DNA of 33,066 nt, from contig JAJEAY010000071.1 of NCBI GenBank assembly GCA_022824145.1, forward strand, positions 1 through 33,066. Direction: 5' to 3'. The position numbers and the translations under genes are program-made. This document shows, one piece after another, positions 1 through 7,501 of this stretch. The notes below the pieces were generated by a model, which saw only the letters and a list, made by a program, of their open reading frames with translations, was not told the DNA's origin and did not search any database. This DNA comes from Rhodobacter sp. GTDB taxonomy: Bacteria; Pseudomonadota; Alphaproteobacteria; Rhodobacterales; Rhodobacteraceae. Every line of letters begins with the position of its first letter. Positions within the stretch are counted from its first letter, which is position 1.

Positions 1-1
1 C

Positions 2-40
2 GGGCCTTCCGCCTGCGGCATCCTGCCGCACCCAAGGGCC
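2..40. repeat. Two-tier imperfect hairpin at window edge
   Basis: The inner stem is a perfect 7-bp inverted repeat (TGCGGCA at 14-20, loop TCC, TGCCGCA at 24-30). An outer arm (2-8 with 34-40) can pair with one mismatch. It could be a transcription terminator of a gene left of the window or a REP-like or mobile-element hairpin. No U-tract follows on the plus strand, and nothing coding is recognisable in bases 1-118. Confidence 0.4.
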
Positions 41-118
41 GGAATCCAGCCGCAGACCCGTCAAGGCCCGCTCCTGAGTCGCCGGACCGCTCCGCTGAAG
101 CGCCGCGGCCACCGGAAC

Positions 119-161
119 GGGAATAATTTTGCAAGAGGCTCCAAAGTCACAATTTGCTTGG
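119..161 (+). repeat. Left end of IS1595-type element (inverted repeat)
   Basis: The stretch opens with GGGAATAATTTT and then has CCAAAGTCACAATTTGCTTGG at 141-161. Bases 141-152 are an exact inverted match to 3403-3414, and the following TTGCTTGG resembles the right end. The outer 20 bases match the right end only loosely. Confidence 0.5.
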
Positions 162-192
162 TAACGCGGAACGAGTCTGACAGCATGACTGA

Positions 193-525
193 ATGGAAAT
201 TCCATTCGCCAAATTCGCTGGCCGCTTCATACGGTATGGCATGATGGGCCGTGCGGAAGTCATGATGAGCCGTGTGGAGATCAAGACGCTCCAGGCGAAG
301 AACAACGAACTTCAGGCTCGCAACGACGCTCTGACGGATTGCTTCTGCAAGGCAACGGAAGCACGAACATTGAGACGCTCAATGTCAACTTCAACCAACC
401 GCCTGCCGTTCGTATCACTGGATACGACGCAGAATAAAGGAGTCATGTTCTTCGATGCAGTCCACGGCCACTTGGCGGTGCGCTTTGACGATGCCGAAAC
501 CGTGGTTGAAGACATCAGGGCGTGA
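193..525 (+). CDS. Doubtful small ORF at left edge of the element
   Basis: A 110-residue frame opens at an ATG without a convincing ribosome site. Residues about 25-50 are Lys/Glu/Gln/Asn-rich and could form a coiled coil (KTLQAKNNELQARNDAL). The second half is unremarkable and overlaps equally good-looking minus-strand frames. I do not recognise it. The stretch 162-590 otherwise holds nothing I can assign. It may be a decayed passenger gene, since a minus-strand reading from about 577 to 430 gives protein-like sequence only if a frameshift is allowed. Confidence 0.22.
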   Translation: MEIPFAKFAGRFIRYGMMGRAEVMMSRVEIKTLQAKNNELQARNDALTDCFCKATEARTLRRSMSTSTNRLPFVSLDTTQNKGVMFFDAVHGHLAVRFDDAETVVEDIRA

Positions 526-590
526 CTTCTTGAGAACAAGTTGTACGCTTCACCGTCGCCGGACGCGACACGGACCATACTGGACTTGGA

Positions 591-800
591 CTAGGCGTCC
601 GGGTCTTCAATCATTCTCACAGGCCGCAGCACTGCGTCTGCCAATTCCTCCGGTGTGGCGTTGATCTTGAATTCCGCAAGTTTCTCTGCCTTGTTCGGCT
701 GGTAGCTGTGCGGGCGTAGATGCACTGTGCGCGGTGTTTCCAGATCCTTGCGGCGCGGGTTGTCCAGACCGGTTTCGGTGTTGCGCTTAGAGTTTTTCAT
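591..800 (-). CDS. Small conserved-looking protein, 69 aa
   Basis: The start is well supported: GGGAGA lies 5 bases before the ATG on the minus strand. The protein is hydrophilic and basic in its N-terminal half (NPRRKDLETPRTVHLRPHSY), then has a short acidic helix-like part (INATPEELADAVLRPV). There is no transmembrane segment and no obvious helix-turn-helix. It is divergent from the HNH endonuclease gene with only 14 bases between the two start codons, so each promoter must lie inside the other gene. That position suits a regulator or immunity partner of the restriction module, but this is inferred from context. The pattern of a PRTV...RP.SYQP core followed by ATPEELA.AVLRP resembles small uncharacterised proteins near mobile elements. 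Confidence 0.6.
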   Translation of the reverse strand: MKNSKRNTETGLDNPRRKDLETPRTVHLRPHSYQPNKAEKLAEFKINATPEELADAVLRPVRMIEDPDA

Positions 801-814
801 GGTTTTCTCCCGTC

Positions 815-1546
815 ATGGCGAATCAGGTTGACCCAAGAATCTTTGCCTTGTGTGAAAAGGTGACGGCAAAACGCCCACGCACGGTGATTGACCATCTCAT
901 TGAACATGGGTCGATTACGACCGAGGATTTGCAAGCTACATATGGCTATGACCATCCGCCGAGAGCTGTAGGAGACGTTCGAGACCAAGGCATTCCGATT
1001 GAGCGGTATAGCGTTATCAGCACAAGGACTGGACGCAAGATCGCGGCCTACAGGTTCGGCAATCCTGACAAGATCATCCGAGGGCGCATTGGTGGGCGAA
1101 AGGCTTTCTCGAAGAGATTGAAGTCTTCGCTTATAGAGCGCTATGGGGCCAAGGACGCTTTCACCGGCGAGGAATGCCATCCTAGATTTCTCCAGATCGA
1201 CCATCGTGTGCCTTACCGTGTGGCCGGAGAAACAACCTTTGATGAATCCAGACCGGAAGACTACATGCTTCTTGATGCATCCAGTCAAAGAGCAAAGTCT
1301 TGGTCTTGCGAGCAGTGCGACAATTGGAGAGGAAACAGGGACATTGACGCTTGCAGGTCGTGCTTTTGGGCTTCTCCCGAACATTACACGCACATCGCTG
1401 GCAAGGATGCTCGGCGCGTTGCCATTGAGTGGCAAGGTGATGAAATCGAAGTGTACGACCGATTGCGTGAACGCGCAGAAAACGAAGGCTCCCAAATTTC
1501 AGCATACATCAAGCGGCTTCTTCGCATAGCTGTCGGGATGGAGTGA
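815..1546 (+). CDS. HNH endonuclease, likely type II restriction enzyme
   Basis: 243 residues. Residues about 23-66 look like a winged helix-turn-helix (DHLIEHGSITTEDLQ, then HPPRAVGDVRDQGIPI). The nuclease part is a beta-beta-alpha-metal HNH fold: C121, then LQIDHRVPY with D129/H130, then the strand DYMLLD and SCEQCDNW. Two CxxC pairs (C165/C168 and C180/C183) probably bind a structural zinc. The 3' end overlaps the convergent adenine methyltransferase gene by 38 bases, the usual tight pairing of a type II restriction-modification system. It would cut unmethylated DNA at the site its partner methylates. No strong Shine-Dalgarno precedes the ATG, which may keep expression low. The recognition sequence cannot be read from sequence. 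Confidence 0.75.
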   Translation: MANQVDPRIFALCEKVTAKRPRTVIDHLIEHGSITTEDLQATYGYDHPPRAVGDVRDQGIPIERYSVISTRTGRKIAAYRFGNPDKIIRGRIGGRKAFSKRLKSSLIERYGAKDAFTGEECHPRFLQIDHRVPYRVAGETTFDESRPEDYMLLDASSQRAKSWSCEQCDNWRGNRDIDACRSCFWASPEHYTHIAGKDARRVAIEWQGDEIEVYDRLRERAENEGSQISAYIKRLLRIAVGME

Positions 1547-2387
1547 CCTTTGCTAAACCCGGTGTGAGATACAGGCTTTCAACGGTTTCCTCCCTGCGTC
1601 CGGCCAATGTTGATTGCGAGGAAATGCCCGCGTTCAACATGATCTGCACCAGTCCTATGCTCTCTGGAAGTGGCGGCCCGTATGATCGCCCGCCTGTCGT
1701 ACCGTCATAGGACAAGGCAAATGACAAGCCACGCGTGCGCATGTCCATCAAGCCATCGACCAACTGTTTCTGCGTCATTTGCCGGTGGTAGCGTCTGTCC
1801 GGTCCAACCGACGTTCCGAGATACGGCGGGTCCATGTACACGAAATCGTCAACGCCAGCGTCCTTGGTCGTTTCAAGCCAGTCCCCGACTCGAAACATGG
1901 TGCGACCTCTCAGCAGGAAATGAACGCCCAACATGGCCTTGCGCATCTTGTCTGGGCGCATTCCGAGCCTGCGCCTGTCGACCGATTGGGAAAATCTACC
2001 GGCACTGTTGAACCGGACAGCATTCTTCACGCACCTGCATATCAGGTAGAGAAGATCAACGTGGTTCCCGTGCTCGTTGAACCGGTCCCGAACGCGATAG
2101 AAGTACTGTGCATCATCGGATGCCTGCCCGTGCCATAACTCGCCGTACTTCGCAGCCGTGCTTTCGGGATCCTCGACGATTGCTTGGAGCAATTTGACCA
2201 TCGGTTCAAGACTGTCGGAAATCACGTACCTGGACGCACGGCGATGGAACGCCGCATAGATCGTCATGGCGGCCGACCCTGCAAACGGTTCGTAGAACGT
2301 ATCGATGCTTTCCGGCAAGTAGCGATCTATGGCAGATGCCAGCTTGCGCTTGCTGCCCTGATAAGGGATCGGATGGGGAACTGTCAT
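1509..2387 (-). CDS. D12-class N6-adenine DNA methyltransferase
   Basis: 292 residues, normal length for the Dam/DpnM-like family. It transfers a methyl group from S-adenosylmethionine to adenine N6 in a specific DNA site. Visible motifs are PYQGSKRK (residues 8-15, motif X), EPFAGS (33-38, motif I), ISDS (56-59, motif II) and the catalytic DPPY (186-189, motif IV). Its start codon overlaps the stop codon of the upstream transposase as ATGA, so it is probably translated by re-initiation from the transposase message. It is convergent with, and overlaps, the HNH endonuclease gene. I infer that it protects host DNA from that nuclease. No maintenance promoter of its own is evident, so its transcription may depend on the insertion element. 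Confidence 0.88.
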   Translation of the reverse strand: MTVPHPIPYQGSKRKLASAIDRYLPESIDTFYEPFAGSAAMTIYAAFHRRASRYVISDSLEPMVKLLQAIVEDPESTAAKYGELWHGQASDDAQYFYRVRDRFNEHGNHVDLLYLICRCVKNAVRFNSAGRFSQSVDRRRLGMRPDKMRKAMLGVHFLLRGRTMFRVGDWLETTKDAGVDDFVYMDPPYLGTSVGPDRRYHRQMTQKQLVDGLMDMRTRGLSFALSYDGTTGGRSYGPPLPESIGLVQIMLNAGISSQSTLAGRREETVESLYLTPGLAKVTPSRQLCEEAA

Positions 2388-3340
2388 GCAACCAATTCCC
2401 GATAGCGGAGCCGCTTGCCGACGCTCTGTTGCGCGACCACCTGCATCTGGCTTATCGTGTCCGTGTCACGTATGTTGTGCCGTCCGGCAAATTCCGTCAC
2501 GTAGCGATCCGTGTGCTTCGCGCTGAATTGGTGGAACTTGCCGTGGTAGCCGCGCTTGAGCATCGACCAGAACGAATCCATTCCGTTAGTGTGAGCCATT
2601 CCGATGACGAATTCCGAAACCGAGTGATTGACGCTTTCGTGGTCGAACCACGGATCAAGCGCGTTGTAGGCTTTCGTCTCGTCTGTGTAGACCTTGGCTT
2701 CTGCCTTCGTCTTCTCTGCAACGAACCTGGCCAGGCGCGGCGCGCCGCTGCACTCGACATGCCTCGCCGTGACCTTGTTGGTGTCGCGATCCTTGGCACC
2801 AACGACTGCGGCCTTTCCCACGGCGCCCCGGCCTGTGCCCTTGAGTTCCTTGCGCTTCGCGTTGCTCATGTTCCGACGTTTGCCGCCGATATAGGTCTCG
2901 TCAACTTCGACCGGCCTCTTGAACAGTTCAACGCCATCATCCATGCACTTGCGCAGACGATGCGCAAGATGCCATGCGCTTTTCTGCGTGATCTCAAGAT
3001 CGCGGTGCAGTTTCATCGAAGAAACGCCTTTGAGTTTGGTCGTAACCAAATGGATGGCTACGGCCCACGTCTGATAGTCCAGTTTCGAGCCTTCCATAAT
3101 GTTGCCCGTCTTGAGCGAGAACATGGGGCGACCCTCGCAATCGCGGCAGCGGTGGGTCATGGACTTGTGCTTGATGTTGCACTGAATGTTGTACGATCCG
3201 CAGTAGGGGCAATGCGGTCCTTCGGTCCACAAACGTGACTCGAACCACTTGCGAGCCGCATCATTGTCTGGAAACATGCGGACCAGCTTGATAAAGCTGG
3301 TTCCGTTGCGATGGCTCTTTCCCGGACCCTTCCTGCACAT
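2384..3340 (-). CDS. IS1595-family (ISXO2-like) transposase
   Basis: 318 residues, full length for the family. An N-terminal zinc ribbon has C44/C47 and C65/C68 (CPYC and CRDC). The ISXO2-like DDE-type domain shows VDETYIGGKRRN (D147), VYTDETKAY (D220) and HTNGMDSFWSMLKRG (N252, K262). Family members I recall usually have Glu where this protein has D255, a conservative change that may matter if that residue is catalytic. AAGGGA lies 7 bases before the ATG. The gene is followed with an ATGA overlap by the methyltransferase gene. It probably moves the whole 3.3-kb element, and could act in trans on the related ends at 11237 and 12460. Confidence 0.92.
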   Translation of the reverse strand: MCRKGPGKSHRNGTSFIKLVRMFPDNDAARKWFESRLWTEGPHCPYCGSYNIQCNIKHKSMTHRCRDCEGRPMFSLKTGNIMEGSKLDYQTWAVAIHLVTTKLKGVSSMKLHRDLEITQKSAWHLAHRLRKCMDDGVELFKRPVEVDETYIGGKRRNMSNAKRKELKGTGRGAVGKAAVVGAKDRDTNKVTARHVECSGAPRLARFVAEKTKAEAKVYTDETKAYNALDPWFDHESVNHSVSEFVIGMAHTNGMDSFWSMLKRGYHGKFHQFSAKHTDRYVTEFAGRHNIRDTDTISQMQVVAQQSVGKRLRYRELVA

Positions 3341-3391
3341 GCTGTCATCCCTTGTTTTGGTGACTCTAATGTAAGAATTTCCGCAGAAATG

Positions 3392-3427
3392 CCAAGGAAA
3401 ATTTGTGACTTTGGTATGTAATTCCCC
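3392..3427 (-). repeat. Right end of IS1595-type element (inverted repeat)
   Basis: Read on the minus strand from 3427 it begins GGGGAATTACATAC, then CAAAGTCACAA, then a T-rich stretch and CCTTGG. Bases 3403-3414 are the exact inverse of 141-152. The first 24 bases also match the left end of the tnpB element (from 11237) at 20 positions, so the two elements share a type of end. It lies 52 bases upstream of the transposase start. Confidence 0.6.
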
Positions 3428-3687
3428 TGTTTTCTCCTGAAGCCGGGTGTTTTCGGGGGGATGGCCTGAACCGGGGACCGTCCCATTGGTATGGGGAAGC
3501 TGCTATTACCGCAACATACAGGGAGACAGCCCCATGTCCTTGGGCAGCTTTTCCCTTTCCTCGCCGAGGAGGTAGGCCCGCTCGGCGAAAGGCGGCGTCG
3601 CAGGCTGTGTGCCCTGACACCTGTCGGTTGCGGAAAAACCGCGGCCCATCCTACCAGTCGCTTCCGTGCGGTCGAACTGGCGCACAG
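3428..3687. other. Intergenic, no gene recognised
   Basis: This stretch lies between the right edge of the IS1595-type element and the NYN gene. It contains several overlapping open frames on both strands, none with family resemblance or a ribosome site. A short hairpin (CAATCG at 3689-3694 with CGATTG at 3701-3706) overlaps the end of the NYN gene just to the right and could contribute to its termination. Confidence 0.4.
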
Positions 3688-4461
3688 TCAATCGGGCGCA
3701 CGATTGTCAACCTCCCGCCGTTTGCGTCCTGCACCCTTCCGACGAATGTGGGCCGCGCCCGACTGAACCCTGCGGATCTCGAAACTTCCGGTTTTTTCCG
3801 CGAGCGTGCTTAGGTTCGCACAACCGTAGCTCCGCGGGTCGAAGTCGGGCTGCGCACCTTGGATTCGACTCCCCACCAGCCCCAGATTCACCCATCCACC
3901 ATCCTCCGGTTCACCGATCGCACTGTCGATGAGCTTTCGGGCTTCGTGTGGAGGTCGCTTTTTCCGCTCCGCCGCCACCAATGGAGTTCCGATGCCTTCA
4001 TCCACTTCCGCGTCGGCTTTCAGGAGGTTTTCCAGGTAGATGAACCTGCTGCAGGCATTTCGGAACGCCTCGGGTGTTTTCTGCTCGCCAAACCCGTAGA
4101 CCACCAGGCCTTCCTCGCGCAACCGTTGTGCCAGCCGCGTGAAATCGCTGTCCGAAGAGACAAGGCAAACGCCATCGAGCGTCCGTTTGAACATCAAATC
4201 CATCGCATCGATGACCAGTGCGATATCAGAAGCGTTCTTGCCTTTAGAATTGCTGCGCTGCTGGTGCTGCAGAATCGCCAGCGACCCAATCGCATTGTTC
4301 CAGCCAGCGAGCTGTTGCTTGGAAAAGTCTCCATAGATGCGACGGACATTTGCCTCACCAAGCGTAACGACTTCTTCAAAGATTGCATGGGCATATGCGG
4401 GACTGGTGTTGTCTGCATCGATGAGCACCGCAAGGCTCCCCGGTTCCGTGCCTTTCGTCAT
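3688..4461 (-). CDS. NYN (PIN-like) domain protein with C-terminal LOTUS-like domain
   Basis: 257 residues from the ATG at 4461, chosen because GGAGGAAGG sits just upstream; an in-frame ATG 27 bases earlier lacks this. The N-terminal NYN nuclease fold carries acidic residues expected at its metal site: LIDADN (D15, D17), IDAMDLM, and LVSSDSDFTRLAQRL. The C-terminal part (HEARKLIDSAI...GSRIQGAQPDFDPRSYG...SFEIRR) has the pattern of an OST-HTH/LOTUS domain, followed by a basic tail. NYN-LOTUS proteins are generally thought to act on RNA. Substrate and partner are unknown. It stands alone on the minus strand. Confidence 0.85.
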   Translation of the reverse strand: MTKGTEPGSLAVLIDADNTSPAYAHAIFEEVVTLGEANVRRIYGDFSKQQLAGWNNAIGSLAILQHQQRSNSKGKNASDIALVIDAMDLMFKRTLDGVCLVSSDSDFTRLAQRLREEGLVVYGFGEQKTPEAFRNACSRFIYLENLLKADAEVDEGIGTPLVAAERKKRPPHEARKLIDSAIGEPEDGGWVNLGLVGSRIQGAQPDFDPRSYGCANLSTLAEKTGSFEIRRVQSGAAHIRRKGAGRKRREVDNRAPD

Positions 4462-5096
4462 ATTTTCCTTCCTCCATGCAAGCTTCATTTAAGTATCCCA
4501 ATGGCTGGTTCGCATCGGGCTATGACCTGACAGCCAAATCCCAATTCGGGATCCCGGATTTTCGCGCCCAGCGAAGGACACTTGGCGGCAATTCCCTTAC
4601 TCTGACAGGCCGAGGTGCCTGCCTGCGTCGAGACAAACATTCGTTCGACTAGGATGCCGCTTCCAAATGCCCGGTCGTGACGGTATTGGCGGTTTCCTCT
4701 TCCGTCACAGAGACTTTCGCTGTTCTCTGGCGGATTCCTGAATTCATGCCTTGCTGAAAGCCGTATATCCCGCCAAACGCAGAAAACAGCAGAGTATCAC
4801 GGAGGACAAGTCCAGAGTCCCTGAACGGAAAATTTCGACGAATGCCCTGCACATGGACACGCATGACACCGCGTTGCACTCAGTAGCGGCAAAACACTGG
4901 CGCATTGCCATCATCGCCTTGCCGCAAAAACGGGCAGCTCGACGGATAAGTACCTGCAGATCAAACGCCTTCCGCGTGTTTTTGAGACACACCACGACCG
5001 CTGGGCGCGAACCGGCTGCACCGGCACAGACGAACCATGCCCTGCACCTCCGCTCCGGAGGTGCGGAACTCCAGTTTGACCTGGGACGCGCGAAAG
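4462..5096. other. 635-bp intergenic region, possibly decayed sequence
   Basis: No intact gene is recognised. Minus-strand frames at 4649-4879 and 4744-4995 contain protein-like stretches in different frames (LLFSAFGGIYGFQQGMNSGI; KAFDLQVLIRRAARFCG), which could be a frameshifted relic, but I cannot name a family. A strong hairpin lies near the right edge at 5044-5064. Confidence 0.35.
5044..5064 (-). terminator. Perfect 9-bp stem-loop after the EF-G-like gene
   Basis: GCACCTCCG (5044-5052), loop CTC, CGGAGGTGC (5056-5064). It lies 32 bases past the stop codon of the minus-strand EF-G-like gene, the position expected for its terminator. No U-run follows, so it may be a processing or stability hairpin, or act with Rho. 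Confidence 0.5.
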
Positions 5097-7028
5097 TTAG
5101 GTCGCGGCGGCGCGTTCTGCCTGAATCCTCTCGGCTTCCTTTCCGTGCAGTTCTTCATAATGGTCGAACTTCGACTCGACCCAAGCGGTTCCGTGAGTCA
5201 TGCCGCCAAGTGACTGGAAGAGCTCGTCCTGCATGGGCCCGGGAAGCAGTGCCCGGAAGACATCCCAACCCTTTGCGGTAGGGTGCGGATCAAATCCCAG
5301 CACCTGTCCCTTCAGCGATGAGACCAACGCAACAAGACCGCCTGTATAAGCTGAGGGTACATGAATGTTGACGTGGTCGATTGGCTGAAGCAGGACCGGA
5401 CCGGCCTCCTTCAGTGCCTCGCGCATCCCCATGAGGCCCGCAGTCTTGAATGCGAAGTCAGAACTGTCGACCGAGTGGTGCTTTCCATCGGTAAGCGTAA
5501 CTCCAACATCGACCACCCGAAATCCGAGTGGTCCCTTCGCAAGCGCTTCTTTGCAGCCCGCCTCGACGGAAGGGATGTAGTTCCTTGGAACCGCTCCACC
5601 CTTGACCGTCTCGCCAAACGCGAAACCGTCGCCGCGCGCCAGTGGGCGCAGTGTGAATACGATATCGGCGAACTGACCGGCGCCGCCCGATTGCTTTCGG
5701 TGCCGGTAGTGTTTGTCGATAGCTCTGGAACATGTTTCGCGATAGCTGCCAGACAGCCTGCGTTCCGAGACCCTGATGTCAAAATCCGCTGCTAGCCTGT
5801 CAAAGAGCCGACGCAAATGCATCGGTCCCTGCAGATTCGCCACCAAAAACCCCGTGTCCTCGTCATGGGAGACGGTTAATCCCGGATCGATGGCCGCGCA
5901 TTTTGCCAATGCGCCAGACAGGCGCGCATCGTCCCGGTCACTCTCCGGCGTGAGGATTCTGCGGTAGCTGGGACTGTGCCCCCTGCTCCAGTCCGGGAGA
6001 TCAAATGAGCCGGTTTCGGAATAAGCCTTTCCAGGGTCAAGGTGGTCCGACTTTACGGCGATCGCGAGCCCACCGGTCTCCAGTGCGGCACTTGCCGGTT
6101 TGCCGTCGACGGTGTTGAGACTGCCGATCGTACCGCCGCCAAGCGGCGAACCCTGAGCAAGGCTCCCCGTAAGATCGCGCACCAGCAGTGATTTTCCGAC
6201 ATGCCTGCGGTTGTCGGCATAGACGCTGATGGCGCTGGCGTTACTGTCGAGGCCAAGCCTTTCGGAAATTTCAGCGGCCGCGGAAGACTCATGACGCAGT
6301 GATTTCATCAGACGGAACACGCCGTTGCCGCGCTCTGCCACTCCGAGATATGCCGAGATGAAAGCGTTCTTCCGATGCATGTTACTGACCAGAGAGAACA
6401 CACTTTCAGAGGCGGGAATCTTGTCTTCGATCAGCTGTTCCAGTAGATCGTCATCGAAATCGGACAGATGTTCCAGCAGTTCCGACCGGGCTTCCATCTG
6501 ACGGTCGCGCAGAGCGTCAGGAATCTCGATCAGATTGGATGGCTTGCCTTCCTGGTATTCCCATGCCCGCTCGGAAATCAGGTCAATTGACCCAGTGACG
6601 GCATCTCCGTCACGGATCGGAACCTGTCGCAGAATTATCGGCAGGTTGGCATATGCCTGAAGGGCTGCAACCGTATCACGCACGCGGCTTTCGGCAGTGT
6701 CCATCCGGTTGATGAAAAGATAGCAGGGGACGCCCGACTCCTCAATCAGGCGCAGATAGGGCGCCGCCTGCTCGGCATTGCCGGGATCCGGCGGCACGCA
6801 GAGCACAACGCTGTCACTGGCGGCCAGGGCATGGCCTGCCGCGCCCAGATTGTCGGTGCCGCCAGCCACATCGATCGCACCCCAGGACTCGCCGATGTAG
6901 CTGAACGTACGAAGCGACAGCCGGTTGGAGAACGAGGATTCAGCGCTGCCGCCTTCCAGATCTCCAAGAGCCTTCACCAGAGTCGTTTTTCCTGAATGCG
7001 ATGGTCCGATAACGGTGAAGCAACGCAT
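5097..7028 (-). CDS. EF-G-like GTPase (FusA paralogue)
   Basis: 643 residues from the ATG at 7028, which has GGGAGGAGGG just upstream; a longer frame adds 16 residues without support. Domain order follows EF-G: the G domain has a P-loop GPSHSGKT (8-15), DVAG (53-56) as G3 and NRMD (107-110) as G4. Domain II follows, then domain IV (GAGQFADIVFTL...GGAVPRNYIPSVEAGCKEAL) and domain V (PVLLQPIDHVNIHVP...GGMTHGTAWVESKFDHYEEL). It is about 50 residues shorter than canonical EF-G, and the switch I segment (RGITI type) is missing. It therefore belongs to the EF-G-related paralogue group seen in alphaproteobacteria rather than being the main translocase. Its role is not established; a ribosome-associated or stress function is inference. 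Confidence 0.85.
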   Translation of the reverse strand: MRCFTVIGPSHSGKTTLVKALGDLEGGSAESSFSNRLSLRTFSYIGESWGAIDVAGGTDNLGAAGHALAASDSVVLCVPPDPGNAEQAAPYLRLIEESGVPCYLFINRMDTAESRVRDTVAALQAYANLPIILRQVPIRDGDAVTGSIDLISERAWEYQEGKPSNLIEIPDALRDRQMEARSELLEHLSDFDDDLLEQLIEDKIPASESVFSLVSNMHRKNAFISAYLGVAERGNGVFRLMKSLRHESSAAAEISERLGLDSNASAISVYADNRRHVGKSLLVRDLTGSLAQGSPLGGGTIGSLNTVDGKPASAALETGGLAIAVKSDHLDPGKAYSETGSFDLPDWSRGHSPSYRRILTPESDRDDARLSGALAKCAAIDPGLTVSHDEDTGFLVANLQGPMHLRRLFDRLAADFDIRVSERRLSGSYRETCSRAIDKHYRHRKQSGGAGQFADIVFTLRPLARGDGFAFGETVKGGAVPRNYIPSVEAGCKEALAKGPLGFRVVDVGVTLTDGKHHSVDSSDFAFKTAGLMGMREALKEAGPVLLQPIDHVNIHVPSAYTGGLVALVSSLKGQVLGFDPHPTAKGWDVFRALLPGPMQDELFQSLGGMTHGTAWVESKFDHYEELHGKEAERIQAERAAAT

Positions 7029-7501
7029 GTATCCCTCCTCCCAAATGTTGATGGCAACGCGCTTGCGCGCCTGCACGTTTGATGACGGCTGGTATCACCC
7101 AAGCCCGTGAATGTCTGCCGCAGCCTGCGCCTCGGCACTTGGTGGGATGGTCTGCGCAAGTATCGGTTGCCGTCAAGTGAATTATGCAATCGGCATCGAA
7201 TCCGGGATCGGCAGGACCATTGGTCGGTAGATTCCCGCTTTAATGATGTGCATCGCATAGGTGTAAGTATATTGACCTGAACTGCTTCCACCGCCCGAGT
7301 CACTCTCACGCTGGCCAGATCTGCAAGCCTTGGTCTTTGCCCGCCGGTCGCTGTTTCCCCGTATCGGACTGATTGCTTCCGGAGCGGCGCACTGGTGTGC
7401 AGCACCTTTCCCTTGTCCGGAACAACGCCTGCGCACCCGGAAAATGTGCGTCCCGAACAGGCTTCGCAGCAACCTGCAGCGGAGCCGCTGGAAGTATGGA
7501 C
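7029..7501. other. 473-bp intergenic region, no intact gene
   Basis: This region separates two minus-strand genes (EF-G-like and trhO), so it should hold the promoter of the EF-G-like gene and the end of the trhO transcript. A small hairpin (CAGCG/CGCTG arms, 7477-7490) lies just past the trhO stop. A minus-strand frame ending near 7182 reads like a protein C-terminus (GQYTYTYAMHIIKAGIYRP) but has no recognisable start, so it may be a gene relic. Confidence 0.35.

Larger units (their letters stand above)
119..3427. mobile_element. IS1595-type element carrying a restriction-modification module
   Basis: The IS1595 transposase lies at the right end. Between it and the left edge are an adenine methyltransferase, an HNH endonuclease and a small gene. 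The edges carry an inverted repeat: CCAAAGTCACAA at 141-152 recurs in reverse at 3403-3414, both followed inward by a TTGG-containing stretch. Outside these, both edges begin with a GGG(G)AAT motif (about 119 on the left, GGGGAATTACATA on the minus strand from 3427). Passenger genes are known in some IS1595-family members, so the arrangement is credible. I see no 8-bp target duplication. The left outer end is about 9 bases longer than the right, so exact borders are uncertain and the left end may be damaged. Confidence 0.6.

Noticed and set aside
44..55. 12-bp match ATCCAGCCGCAG with 12366-12377 beside the tnpB element
   Set aside because: Exact 12-base matches are expected by chance many times in 33 kb of GC-rich DNA, and the flanking bases do not agree.
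430..578. Minus-strand reading resembling the end of a GHKL-type ATPase (NHGFGI)
   Set aside because: It needs a frameshift and is supported by only a few residues.
2336..3238. Plus-strand open frame of 300 codons opposite the transposase
   Set aside because: Antisense shadow of the IS1595 transposase; the composition is unlike a folded protein.
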